This document shows positions 54,999 through 64,000 of a stretch of 64,000 bases of DNA, one piece after another. Source of the stretch: Ananas comosus (lineage: Eukaryota; Streptophyta; Magnoliopsida; Poales; Bromeliaceae); assembly GCF_001540865.1 (NCBI RefSeq), contig NC_033630.1, positions 1,087,147 through 1,151,146 on the forward strand, written 5' to 3'. Below the pieces are notes generated by a model. It was not told where the DNA came from. It worked only from the letters and a program-made list of their open reading frames with translations, and did no database searches. The position numbers and the translations under genes are program-made. Numbering within the stretch: position 1 is the stretch's first letter; every line of letters begins with the position of its first letter.

Positions 54999-55040
<42 letters not shown>
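54888..55040 (+). promoter_or_regulatory. Core promoter and leader of the ALP1-like gene
   Basis: CATATATATAGCACC near 54895-54909 is a good TATA box. A leader of about 150 bp then follows, with (CAA)n at about 54961-54991 and (CT)n at about 55002-55036, and the ATG is at 55079. Confidence 0.6.
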
Positions 55041-55041
<1 letters not shown>

Positions 55042-55078
55042 GTCCATCCCATCATCCCTCTGCGACTATATACTATAC

Positions 55079-56470
55079 ATGAACGCCTCTCCCTCCCCTC
55101 TCCGCCCCTTCCCCTTCGACGAGGACTATTCCTACTACTACTCGCTTTTCCAGGAAGCCCTTTCCTCTCCCTCCGCGGCTTCGTGGATGAGCATGTCCGC
55201 CGACAACACCAGCGGCGCCGGTGCTGCTGCTGCTGCTGGTAAGAGGAAGAGGGATGAGGAGGAGGACGAGGCAGAGGAAGACGTGAGAAGACTAATTATA
55301 TCGACGACGAAAGGGAAGTCGGTGGCGGCCAACCAGCTGGAAGGCACCGCCGACTACAGCGATCAGGGCGGGTCGCCTTCGCGCTCGCAGCAGCAGCAGC
55401 AGCCCGGGCAGCGGCGGCTGTGGGTGAGGGAGCGGTCGAGCGACTGGTGGGACCGGTGCAACCACCCGGACTTCCCCGAGGCGGAGTTCCGGCGGCTGTT
55501 CCGCATGAGCCGCGCGACGTTCGACGTCCTCTGCGACAGGCTCGGGTCGGCCATCGCCAAGGAGGACACCGCGCTCCGCGCCGCCATCCCGGTGCGGCAG
55601 CGCGTGGCCGTGTGCGTGTGGCGGCTGGCCACGGGGGAGCCCCTCCGCCTCGTCTCCAAGCGGTTCGGCCTCGGCATCTCCACCTGCCACAAGCTCGTCC
55701 TCGAGGTCTGCGCAGCCATCAAGGCCCTCCTCATGCCCGAGGCCGTCGCCTGGCCCGACCCCGCCGCGGCCGCCGACGTCGCCCGCCGGTTCGAGGGCGT
55801 TTCTGGGATCCCGAACGTCGTCGGCGCCATGTACACCACCCACATCCCCATCATCGCGCCGAAGACCAACGTCGCCGCGTACTACAACCGCCGCCACACC
55901 GAGCGCAACCAGAAGCCGTCCTACTCAGTCACCGTCCAGGGCGTGGTCGACCCGGACGGGGTCTTCACCGACGTGTGCATCGGGTGGGGCGGCTCCATGC
56001 CCGACGACCGGGTGCTCGAGAGTTCGGCATTGTACCACCGCGGCAACGCCGGCTTGCTCAACAACCAGTGGGTCGTCGGCGGGGCCGGGCACCCCTTGCT
56101 GGACTGGCTGCTGGTGCCTTACACGCACCAAAACCTCACGTGGGCGCAGCACGCGTTCAACGAGAAGGTCGGGCAGGTGCGGAATGCGGCCGAGGAGGCC
56201 TTCGCGAGGCTGAAGGCGAGGTGGGCCTGCCTGCAGAAGCGGACGGAGGTCAAGATAGAGGAGCTGCCGGCGGTGCTCGGCGCGTGCTGCGTGTTGCACA
56301 ACATATGCGAGAGGATGAAGGAGGAGGTGCCGCCCGAGTTGAGATACGCGCTCATCGACGACGAGATGGTGGCGGAGAACCCCCTCCGATTGGCCACGGC
56401 GGTACGCGCGAGGGATTCTATCGCCCACAATTTGCTGCACCACAGCCTCGCCGGACCCCCATTCCTCTAG
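55079..56470 (+). CDS. ALP1-like protein, domesticated PIF/Harbinger nuclease
   Basis: Single exon, 463 residues, no target duplication or element ends around it. The N-terminal 110 residues are low-complexity with a basic/acidic patch (KRKRDEEEDEAEED) and a Gln run. From about 115: DWWDRCNHPDFPEAEFRRLF, MSRATFDVLCDRL, VWRLATGEPLRLVSKRFGLG, VVGAMYTTHIPIIAPKTNVA, YYNRRHTERNQKPSY, GWGGSMPDDRVLESSALY, LLDWLLVPYTHQNLT, EEAFARLKARWACLQKRTEV and CCVLHNICERM. These match the DDE_Tnp_4 nuclease fold of HARBI1/ALP1. The first catalytic Asp (GAxDGTH in active nucleases) is Tyr here (GAMYTTH). This is shared with Arabidopsis At5g12010-type proteins as I remember them, so it marks a conserved host gene. 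ALP1 relatives associate with chromatin complexes such as PRC2. The role here is unknown. Confidence 0.9.
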   Translation: MNASPSPLRPFPFDEDYSYYYSLFQEALSSPSAASWMSMSADNTSGAGAAAAAGKRKRDEEEDEAEEDVRRLIISTTKGKSVAANQLEGTADYSDQGGSPSRSQQQQQPGQRRLWVRERSSDWWDRCNHPDFPEAEFRRLFRMSRATFDVLCDRLGSAIAKEDTALRAAIPVRQRVAVCVWRLATGEPLRLVSKRFGLGISTCHKLVLEVCAAIKALLMPEAVAWPDPAAAADVARRFEGVSGIPNVVGAMYTTHIPIIAPKTNVAAYYNRRHTERNQKPSYSVTVQGVVDPDGVFTDVCIGWGGSMPDDRVLESSALYHRGNAGLLNNQWVVGGAGHPLLDWLLVPYTHQNLTWAQHAFNEKVGQVRNAAEEAFARLKARWACLQKRTEVKIEELPAVLGACCVLHNICERMKEEVPPELRYALIDDEMVAENPLRLATAVRARDSIAHNLLHHSLAGPPFL

Positions 56471-57188
56471 TTCTTGTTGCCGAGGTTCCGGGAATGTACA
56501 AGAGAATTTATATATCAGCTGGGTTTAGTATACATATACAGATTATTTCTCAGACCCATTGAAAAAGAGTACGTACGTGAGTCGGCTGCTCGACTTTGCA
56601 GGAGTGTCGCTTAGATAATTGAAAGACGCTACTTATTCATCCATCCACCCATCCAAATCAATACCGAGACATCTCTTTTTTAAGTTTGTAATATTCCTTT
56701 AGATAGAACTAGTGAGAAAATATTGGTTCTTGGATGGGCAGGGTTCAAAACTACACTTACCTTCTGCGCGTAGAGGGAGGGAGCATCACTTGATCATTTA
56801 AGATTATTTCTGGTTCCTGTTGGTGTGTTGCTTTTGTCAACCAACAAGGTCACAGATGTAAGAACCGGCACACATAAAGATTGTTTTTGTTTTTGGTCGC
56901 ACTTCCAACTCACGAGCAAGCAACGATATGTAACTTCACTATTTGTCCACTACTTTTACCAGATGAAATAGTCAATACATAAGATTTCCTTCATTCCATA
57001 CTGGGCTTAAACAGGGCAAGAGATACAGAGAGAGTAGTATCATGATGTCTATGAATTGTGACAAATAAAATATTTATGTACATTGTTCTTGAACATAAAT
57101 CTGCGAAGGGGGGACGACATTTAGGTGGAAGAAGCACAATTTAGATACTGATGGTTCGCCTGATTAGGTATTTGAAAGGAAGAAGCCA
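56471..57188. other. 3' flanks of two converging genes
   Basis: Between the ALP1-like stop and the glyoxalase stop (opposite strands, converging). No exon seen; probably both 3' UTRs. Confidence 0.5.
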
Positions 57189-59605
57189 TCACTCCACCTG
57201 CGTAAACTCCAGCGCGTTTCCATCTGGGTCTCGTGCAAAGATTGCCGGGCGCCCGGATCGACTAAGAGTGTAGCTAATTCCTGCAACCATTTGCATGACA
57301 AAGATGAAGAATTCTCCTCAGGACTCTACCAATTTAGACAGTTATATTACATTGATCATGAAACAAAGATGAAATCAAACCAGGAATATTCGAACACCGC
57401 ATAAGAGGTCAAAGGTTAACCACTAAGGCTGGAGAAAGCATTCATATATGCCGCCTATATCAGAAACAAAAGAATAAGAAAGTATACTGGCGCGGCACAA
57501 AAGTCGGATCTAAAGTAGATTGATGAATTGACTGTGAACAATCAGAAATTCTACTTGAGAAGAGTAATTTGACACGCTTTGGCGAAAAAAGCCATTGTGT
57601 TTCAATAAAATCCCGGAGGAAAGGGAATTAAAACATTTGAAGTTTGAAAGGAGATCTAAGATTTAATAGATATCATATTATATCAATTTGGCCAACGTTA
57701 TTCTCATTGACAGTCCAGTCCAAAAGCAAGCGTGTTAGCATGTACTTTTCAAACCAAAATTTAAAAAAAGCCATTTATGAAGTTTCTAAACAGCACAGCG
57801 TACTCTTATTAACTATGCACTAGCATGCCCCTAGAAGATAGAACATAAAATTGTATAATAGTATAGGAATATATTGTGTTGTCCAATGCAAATATTTTTA
57901 TCCTTTTACTCATATATTTGCATAACACACACATGCATTCATACATCAAGCACATGGCAAGAACACAACAATGCATTTTGTTTTTTTGTCTTTTTATGTA
58001 TGGGGCCTGATTATCACAAGGCAAGCATGTTGGTTTCAGATTGTCATTCTCGTAATGACCAAAAGTAAGGAATTCTCAGCAACTCATGGTAATTCATGTT
58101 CATTATTTAATGAGAAAATTTTCCAAGTAATTTGAATATTTTTTTAAAAAAAAAGGAAAACTACTAGATTTAGTGCACAAAAAAAAGGGAAAATAGAGAT
58201 TAATAAACAAATATCTAACCAGCTTTGTCAAAGATAGCTTTAAGCTTGGACACGTCTCGAATTGCAATACAAGCATGACGATCTCGACCGCCATGTTCAG
58301 GACGCCCTGTCAATGGATCAGGATTTGGCAGCTCCATCAAGTGGATCATCTCAGAACCCACCCAAAGCCAAGCCCCTCTATACGGAAGCTTATCATTTGG
58401 CCTCGCCTCATTTATCTCGAGACCTAATTTGATGAACAAAAACTTTTAACAAGTATTCAATGAAAAGAGGTGTTTGCATTAAGTGTTCTGCACAAAAGGA
58501 GACTTACCAAGAAGGTCCTTATAGAAGGCGAGGGACCTTTCCAGGTTTTCACATAGTAATCCAACATGATGGATACTAACGACGCCAAAATCAGGGCCTG
58601 AATTAGCCGTCAAATAAGAACTTCATCACCTAAACAGATCAAAACATCAAAGCAGACAAACTCCCCACAGGATGAGGGCTGTTTTTTTTAGTATGATTTG
58701 TTGTACGCTCTTATTGATATTCAAATCACAACATCGTCTCGGTAGTGAAAATCAAGTCTCCCGCGCATCTCGTTGGACAATGCTTAGTAATTCTGGGACT
58801 CCTCGATCATGTGACCACATATATACAATTAACGGAGGAGTCGAACGTAGATTCTTATTACATAAATTATCAAACTATAGGGTGTTCACCATTACCGCAC
58901 GAACGTGAATATAATAAACAGATGCCAAAATGCTAGTTTTTCATCTTCAACAATGCTAGTTTTTCATTTCTATTTTTCGATTTGATCAAGCATTTAACTC
59001 AATGCTTCCAAATTGTCCACTCTCCTACGGTCTCCCAACGAAAGCATGTGCTGTTAAAACATCTATTAGCTACAGGTTTTGTTTACATATATCCCAAAAT
59101 ATACTCTTCATTTCTCCTATCTGAAGAACCTATACCTAAATCTGATCACTCGTGTGTTCCACAAAATACTTATCAAAGATCAAAATTTTAATAGATCCGC
59201 CAAAAATTACTAACTCGTGATCGCCTCAACTACAAATTTCACCACCAATTCACTTCGAGTAACTTCACACTCGCCATCGTCCAGACATAAACCACAGAAC
59301 CCGGAACAATTAATCACATAGCAAACAAAAACACGACGCTGAATCGCAATCTCAAAGAAGAGGCTCTCACCATCGGATTCCTCGGCCCCGTCGACCTCCC
59401 TCGTGCGGAGATCGCCCTCGATCGAAACCCTAGGTCGTCCCAACAGGCGAGTCCCGCGGCTCGCTCCTCTTGTCGAGAGGGGCGATAGGGTTTCGGGCGA
59501 GATCGAATTGGGGGAATTGGGGACGAGGGAGGAGAAGCCTCTGGAGTTCACCTGATCACGAGAGATCGAAGGGGAGGTGAGAGAGACGAGGCATCGCATC
59601 GCCAT
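57189..59605 (-). CDS. Glyoxalase I / VOC-superfamily protein, probably plastid
   Basis: Four exons (59371-59605, 58508-58597, 58220-58423, 57189-57280) give 206 residues in frame. Residues 1-75 are rich in Ser/Arg/Thr with few acids until RTREVDGAEESDG, typical of a transit peptide. The VOC domain follows: DFGVVSIHHVGLLCENLERS, LAFYKDLLGLEINEARPNDK, LPYRGAWLWVGSEMIHLMEL, PNPDPLTGRPEHGGRDRHAC and SGRPAIFARDPDGNALEFTQ. It closely resembles Arabidopsis At5g57040 as I remember it. Candidate metal ligands are the His of HHVG, His of RHAC and Glu of LEFTQ. Glyoxalase I isomerises the methylglyoxal-glutathione hemithioacetal. Many VOC proteins of this branch lack proven activity. Introns two and three are small or normal; the last intron (about 940 bp) is the longest. 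Confidence 0.9.
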
Positions 59606-59871
59606 TATCTCTGAGCCTTACACTTAGCCTCTCGTTTCATTCGCAGGTAACAGAACGAGTACACATTGTGTAGCAAATTTTAGTAGATTACAATAATAAT
59701 ACGATTTTGCCATTGTTACATAAGGACCTCAAAAATAGAAGATAAAAATTGACGTAAAAATACGCTACAATGCACCGTATCTTAGTCCGCATTTTAAATA
59801 ATTTTTACATAAATCAAATAGCACGAATTAAGCCTTTTCATTTTAAGAAACCGCATCTAATTCATTCTAAT

Positions 59872-59872
<1 letters not shown>

Positions 59873-59903
<31 letters not shown>
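59873..59903. repeat. (TA)n microsatellite
   Basis: Run of TA of about 30 bp, upstream of the RING gene. Confidence 0.85.
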
Positions 59904-59907
<4 letters not shown>

Positions 59908-60198
59908 AAAAAAACAAATTTTTTACAAAGGTACTTCAAAACTGGGGCGAATCTGTCGATGTGACTCCGAGTAGGAATAAGTCCAATGCTTTAAGATTAG
60001 TGCCTTTTTTAATTTTCGGTCTCTTACCATATATATCAAACCACGTATTCGATCGTCTCAGATATGTACAAATAATAATCCTTGTCCTATTCTATATATA
60101 TGTATCTCTTTCTCTCTTTCTATATTGTATGCAAAGGGATCCATATTGCACCAAACTAGACACTTTTTCCTCTCAATTCCACAGTATCTACTGCTTCC

Positions 60199-60903
60199 AT
60201 GGCTATTCAGAGTTTCTCCCGCTGCTGCTCGTCTTCCTGCGACTGGTCCGGCGGCATCTGCGACGTCACCTTCTCGTCCAACTCCTTCAACACCGCCCGA
60301 AGCAGTTCCCGCGACCGCGGCTGCGAATTCGGTGACAATGGCGCCTTCGTCGCCGCGACCGTATTCAACACCATATGCTGGTTTGGCGGCCGCGGCGGCT
60401 CCGTCGCACTGGAGGACACGTTCCATCTCCCGCCCCTCCGCGGTTGCTGGGTCGACCCCATCCTCGACCTCGCAGGCTCCCCCTTTGCACTACCCACCGC
60501 CTACATCGGCCTCTCCGCGTTCCTTAACTGCACATGGGGGCTCCCCCCAGGCTGCCGTGAGTTCGTCTACCGATTCATCTGTAGGGAGGCGGAAGATGCC
60601 GCACGGAGAGCCAGTGGCCTCCGCCACGACGCGCTAGCCATCCGCGTCACCGTGAAAGTGGTGTCCTGCATGGCGTCCGACGCTCCTGTCCCCGACGACG
60701 AAGAGGAGTTGGTCTTCTGGGAGGAGACGGAGGCGGGGGCCGGGGAGGGCGCGTGCGCCGTGTGCTTGGAGGAGATGGAGGAGGGGAAGACGGTGGTGCG
60801 GCTGCGGTGCGGCCACGCCTTCGACGAAAGCTGCATAAGCAGATGGCTGGAGGGGAAGATGCAGTGTCCTTTGTGCAGATCCCATGTCAAAGAGATCGTA
60901 TAA
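60199..60903 (+). CDS. RING-type E3 ubiquitin ligase with Asp at ligand 5
   Basis: Single exon, 234 residues. A Cys- and Ser-rich N terminus (MAIQSFSRCCSSSCDWSGG) and a middle part with no family I recognise (VALEDTFHLPPLRGCWVDP, LSAFLNCTWGLPPGCREFVY, ALAIRVTVKVVSCMA) precede an acidic linker. The RING follows at about 187-228: CAVCLEEMEEGKTVVRLRCG, HAFDESCISRWLEGKMQCPL, CRSH. Ligands: C, C, C, H, D, C, C, C. The fifth ligand, normally His in RING-H2 (CGHxFHxxC), is Asp (CGHAFDESC). Such RING-D domains are known in Arabidopsis, some of them active. The substrate cannot be predicted. The ATG follows a CT-rich leader. Confidence 0.85.
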   Translation: MAIQSFSRCCSSSCDWSGGICDVTFSSNSFNTARSSSRDRGCEFGDNGAFVAATVFNTICWFGGRGGSVALEDTFHLPPLRGCWVDPILDLAGSPFALPTAYIGLSAFLNCTWGLPPGCREFVYRFICREAEDAARRASGLRHDALAIRVTVKVVSCMASDAPVPDDEEELVFWEETEAGAGEGACAVCLEEMEEGKTVVRLRCGHAFDESCISRWLEGKMQCPLCRSHVKEIV

Positions 60904-63065
60904 TCAATCGTCCGTCTCATACAATATACGAATTTTAAAATAGTGATGAATACTTCAGTGTTAGGTGTTATGAAAAGTACTTCAATATAAATTGTCTACT
61001 AAGTATGTATGAGTATTCTAATTCAGATGATCAAATATACTGGAGGAAAAAGAGCAATCGTTATGCGGAGTACAATTTACATGAATTAGATTGAGCATAA
61101 AATGCATCAAAGTTTCTAAGATATAAATTCGTCTTGGGAGTATGGACATAATAATAATAATAATAATAATAAAATGTTATTTAATTTGGTCCTTAAATTT
61201 GAAATTTAACACTGGGGGCTCTCAATTCTTAAAATTATTTTACTTTAATTTTATCTTAATTTATTATTAAAAAATATTTAATTATTGCCATCTAGCTAGT
61301 GTATCTCTACAATCATACTAATATATTTTTTGATCTTTAATATTTTGTTTTGTACTTCAATTCTATCATTCTGTTGAAATCTTTTTTAACAGTTAATATA
61401 TAATTAAATAAATATGTTAAAAATATAATATACAGATAAAAGATTGGCGGATTTTTTAGGTATAAACAAATAGACTAACGAGCTATAGGGAAAATCTTTG
61501 TCTCTAACATACACATGGAAAAAATAATTATTTTTAAATTCAAATTTAATTATTGAATTAAAAAAATAGAAACAAAATGCAACATACCGAATGTTCAGGG
61601 ACTAGTAGTGCATTTTACCACATTTTTTCGCAGTAGAAATTTGTGGACGTACGTAAAAAACTAAAAAAACATCAAAGCAACGCCACAACACGCCACATAG
61701 CCTCTTCTTCTTTTTTTTTCCTCTCAATTTATTAAGGTATGTGAAAATTCATCAAATCTTTCGTCTTATTTTCTCTCTCTCAGTTTTATAATCTAATAAT
61801 TAAATAAAGAATCTGAATTTTTCGCAACTCTTCACATAAGACATTTTCTTACTCCTCCATTATTTGATGTTCCTGTATCCTAATCTATTAGATGTGTCTC
61901 AATTCTAGAATGCAAAGGATTTCCTAATTCTATTCTATTTTGAATATTCTGTCTAGTTTAGCTATAATTGATATTATATGTTTACTTCTAATCTTATTGA
62001 GATTTAGCTACTAATATAAATACGTCTTTTACTATGTGGATTGATGCATCGGATGAGAGAGATTATGAGACGTATTTTTGGACTTAGAATTTTGTAAGAA
62101 GATACTCCAGCTCGATTATATTAAAAATTTCTGCTCCGTCCTCGCCCACAGACTTTGGACCGTGGCGGAACGACGTAATTTACTTCTATGCTTTATTTTT
62201 TATTTCTCTTTATCAATTCTTTTTTGATATTTCGCACTCGACGAATTAGATTTTTTCCACATTTATCGTAACATAGATGATTTCTTGTTTCATGTATAAA
62301 TCTTTTGGGTTAGGATTATTTGGTATATTGCAATGTCTAGAACTTCGTAATCTACTTAGTTCTTGACATCTTGTTATCATGAACCCTTTCTTTTTTTTTG
62401 TTGAACTTTTTATGTCATGGTTTAGACCAATTACGTACCTTATAACCAAATTTGTACTTACTTATTACTTCGCTAAATAATTGTTCATGCTTTTATGATT
62501 TATAGGAGACAACCTCATAAACAAAACATGAGTCCACTTAAATTTGGTTATGTCAAAGAATAAAAAAGTAAAGTAAAAACCTTAGACTCGTTAACAAAGG
62601 TTTGCTATCTGAGGACAATCATCAAATTAGTTTCAGTCGCACCTTTTTGCTTCATACAAGTCCCAACTTCAACTTTGCTGAGTAATAAGTTTCGCTGATA
62701 AATTAAATATATATTGATCTTAATTACTCGTTCAAGTTTAAACATGTCTAATCGATGCTCTCAACCATAGGAACTTTTTGCACGGCACCTCTCATTTTGT
62801 ATTAAGACCATGTAAAAGTTTTAGTTTTTATTCATCAGAGATTATCAGTAATTTGAATCAAATCAATGTGTGATTTTTATATTTTCCCAAATTGAGTAAA
62901 GCTTTAGTCTTGATTTTGAGTAGAAGGTATCATGACTCAAATCATCTTGCGGTTTTAAGCTATGCCACGTCTCTCTTCAGATGTTTATGCTGTTAGTTAG
63001 TCCGTGTTAATCCGACATGTTATTATGTTATTGGCTCAACTCTGTTTGTCGACTTTCGTTTTGAC
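60904..63065. other. AT-rich gene-free stretch
   Basis: No exon supported. Contains (AAT)n at about 61151-61172. A good acceptor at 63098-63099 belongs to the next gene, so part of this interval may be its intron, but I could not find the upstream exon. Confidence 0.4.
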
Positions 63066-63099
63066 TCTTGCATTCATTGTTCAATTTGGTAAACCGCAG

Positions 63100-63628
63100 G
63101 GAGAGCGCAATCAAGCCATCTTTAAGAAAGAAGGTCGATGACCGAACCATGCATTCCGTCTCCCCTGCTGCGTTCAAGCGGCAGGCGGTCTCTGCCGTAC
63201 GGAAGTACCCAAGAGGATGCGGTCGTCGTCAAGGCCAAGAATCCTCCGGCGTCACCGACCGCCATCAATCATCAAACGACTGGACTGATTTGCCTTCCTC
63301 TCACCCCCCCAAATTCGTGCGACGGAATCTCTCCGTCGTACGCAGATTCCCCCGAGGATGCGGCCGACAACGCCGCAAACTATCCAAATTGAACAACCAC
63401 CCGCATTCGGAGGGAGAAAGCAAGTCTCACGACTCAAAAGACTTGCAAGAGGTGCCGTCTTCAGATTCGTCTGAACCGACGGGGCCTGGAATTTCTGGAA
63501 AAGGAGCAATGCCAACAAAGTTGGCTCCTTCGAAAAGGATAAGCATGTCGGCTGTAGTCCGGAAGTTCCCGAATGGCTGCGGGAGGAATCTTCCTGATGT
63601 GGGCATGAAGGCTTCAGCTACAAATTGA
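63100..63628 (+). CDS. Hypothetical protein with three VR[KR][FY]PxGCGR repeats (last exon or fragment)
   Basis: A single open frame ends at TGA 63626-63628. A clean acceptor (AACCGCAG) lies at 63092-63099, so this is probably an internal or last exon whose first exon is upstream. The protein has the same basic motif three times: VSAVRKYPRGCGRR, LSVVRRFPRGCGRQ and MSAVVRKFPNGCGR, separated by about 45 and 75 polar residues. A single similar stretch (SAVRDFPPGCGR-like) occurs before the SRA domain in plant SUVH5/6 H3K9 methyltransferases, as I remember them. This could be a fragment of such a gene. No SRA or SET domain follows in the remaining 372 bp. The upstream in-frame ATG at 63068 is before the acceptor and probably not used. 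Confidence 0.5.
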
Positions 63629-64000
63629 AAAGCTTTTCACAGTTCATTCTGAAATAAAAAGAAAAAAAGGTTTTTACTTCTTTTGGAGATAGACCAGATT
63701 TCAATTGTTTCCTGTTGGTAGTTAGTAGACGATCATTCTTGATGCAAGTAATTTTAAACTTGAACTGATTCATTTTGTTCTATATCTGACTGATGTTGAT
63801 GTGATCTTGAATTTTTCGGATTTCATGATCTTTTCTCCTCTCTAATCACTTCCGTATAGAATGAATCACTCGAGAGTTTGATTTCCTCAATGATTTGGCA
63901 TGAGTATATTGAATATCGTGGCGCTTTTGGACTAGTTCTTGTTTTTACAGCGTATGATCAATGAAAATCACCTAGTATTGCACTTTTTGTAACACATGAA
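63629..64000. other. 3' flank of the repeat-motif ORF
   Basis: T-rich, with AATAAA-like words just after the stop (GAAATAAAAAG near 63650). No further exon is seen up to the window edge. Confidence 0.4.

Noticed and set aside
55292..55897. 201-codon antisense ORF within the ALP1-like gene
   Set aside because: Also a shadow of the GC-rich codon pattern, with no recognisable domain.
55420..56562. 380-codon ORF overlapping the ALP1-like gene in another frame
   Set aside because: It is an Arg/Pro/Gly-rich shadow of GC-rich coding sequence. The 463-residue frame matches a known family over its whole length.

Overview
This is plant nuclear DNA: AT-rich intergenic sequence, multi-exon genes with GT-AG introns, and GC-rich coding exons. 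Gene content (clade A PP2C, class II small heat-shock protein, NDR kinase, ALP1-like protein) and GC-rich first exons suggest a monocot. A pineapple-like commelinid is my guess from repeat style, not something the sequence proves. All exon boundaries were read by eye and may be off by 1-2 bases.

Left part (1-16 kb). A DUF1664 gene runs off the left edge on the minus strand and is divergent from an NSUN5-type rRNA m5C methyltransferase gene. NSUN5 is the most unusual locus. Its first six exons lie at 2359-5083 and its last five at 14325-16016, but the exon(s) for the SAM-binding core are not visible. The roughly 8.5 kb between holds unrelated material: a two-membrane-segment protein gene, a 5'-truncated GUF1 (EF4/LepA) pseudogene with three lesions, and the orphan last exon of a poly(A)-binding protein gene. 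The right side of this block meets a single N and a poly-T run.

Middle (16-38 kb). An intact class II small heat-shock gene sits beside a decayed copy (lost start codon, frameshift, lost GVLTVTV segment). Next come a clade A PP2C gene with an ABRE far upstream, a plastid rps19 fragment embedded in low-complexity AT sequence, and a complete 13-exon NDR kinase gene.

Repeat-rich part (38-54 kb). No host gene is supported here. I see a cluster of inverted-repeat elements all bounded by (TA)n, a GC-rich island between two inverted copies, a Helitron-like element, two solo LTRs with exact 5-bp target duplications (one nested in a MITE), a small MULE with an exact 9-bp duplication, a 1.6-kb MULE with a GC-rich interior, and a LINE remnant.

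Right part (54-64 kb). There is a single-exon ALP1/Harbinger-derived gene, a plastid-type glyoxalase/VOC gene, a single-exon RING gene with Asp at zinc ligand 5, and an ORF with three copies of a V-R-[KR]-[FY]-P-x-G-C-G-R motif.

The genes do not form a pathway. The PP2C (ABA signalling), the small HSP (heat) and the glyoxalase are stress-related, but their proximity need not mean anything. Most of the interest is in gene decay and nested mobile elements.
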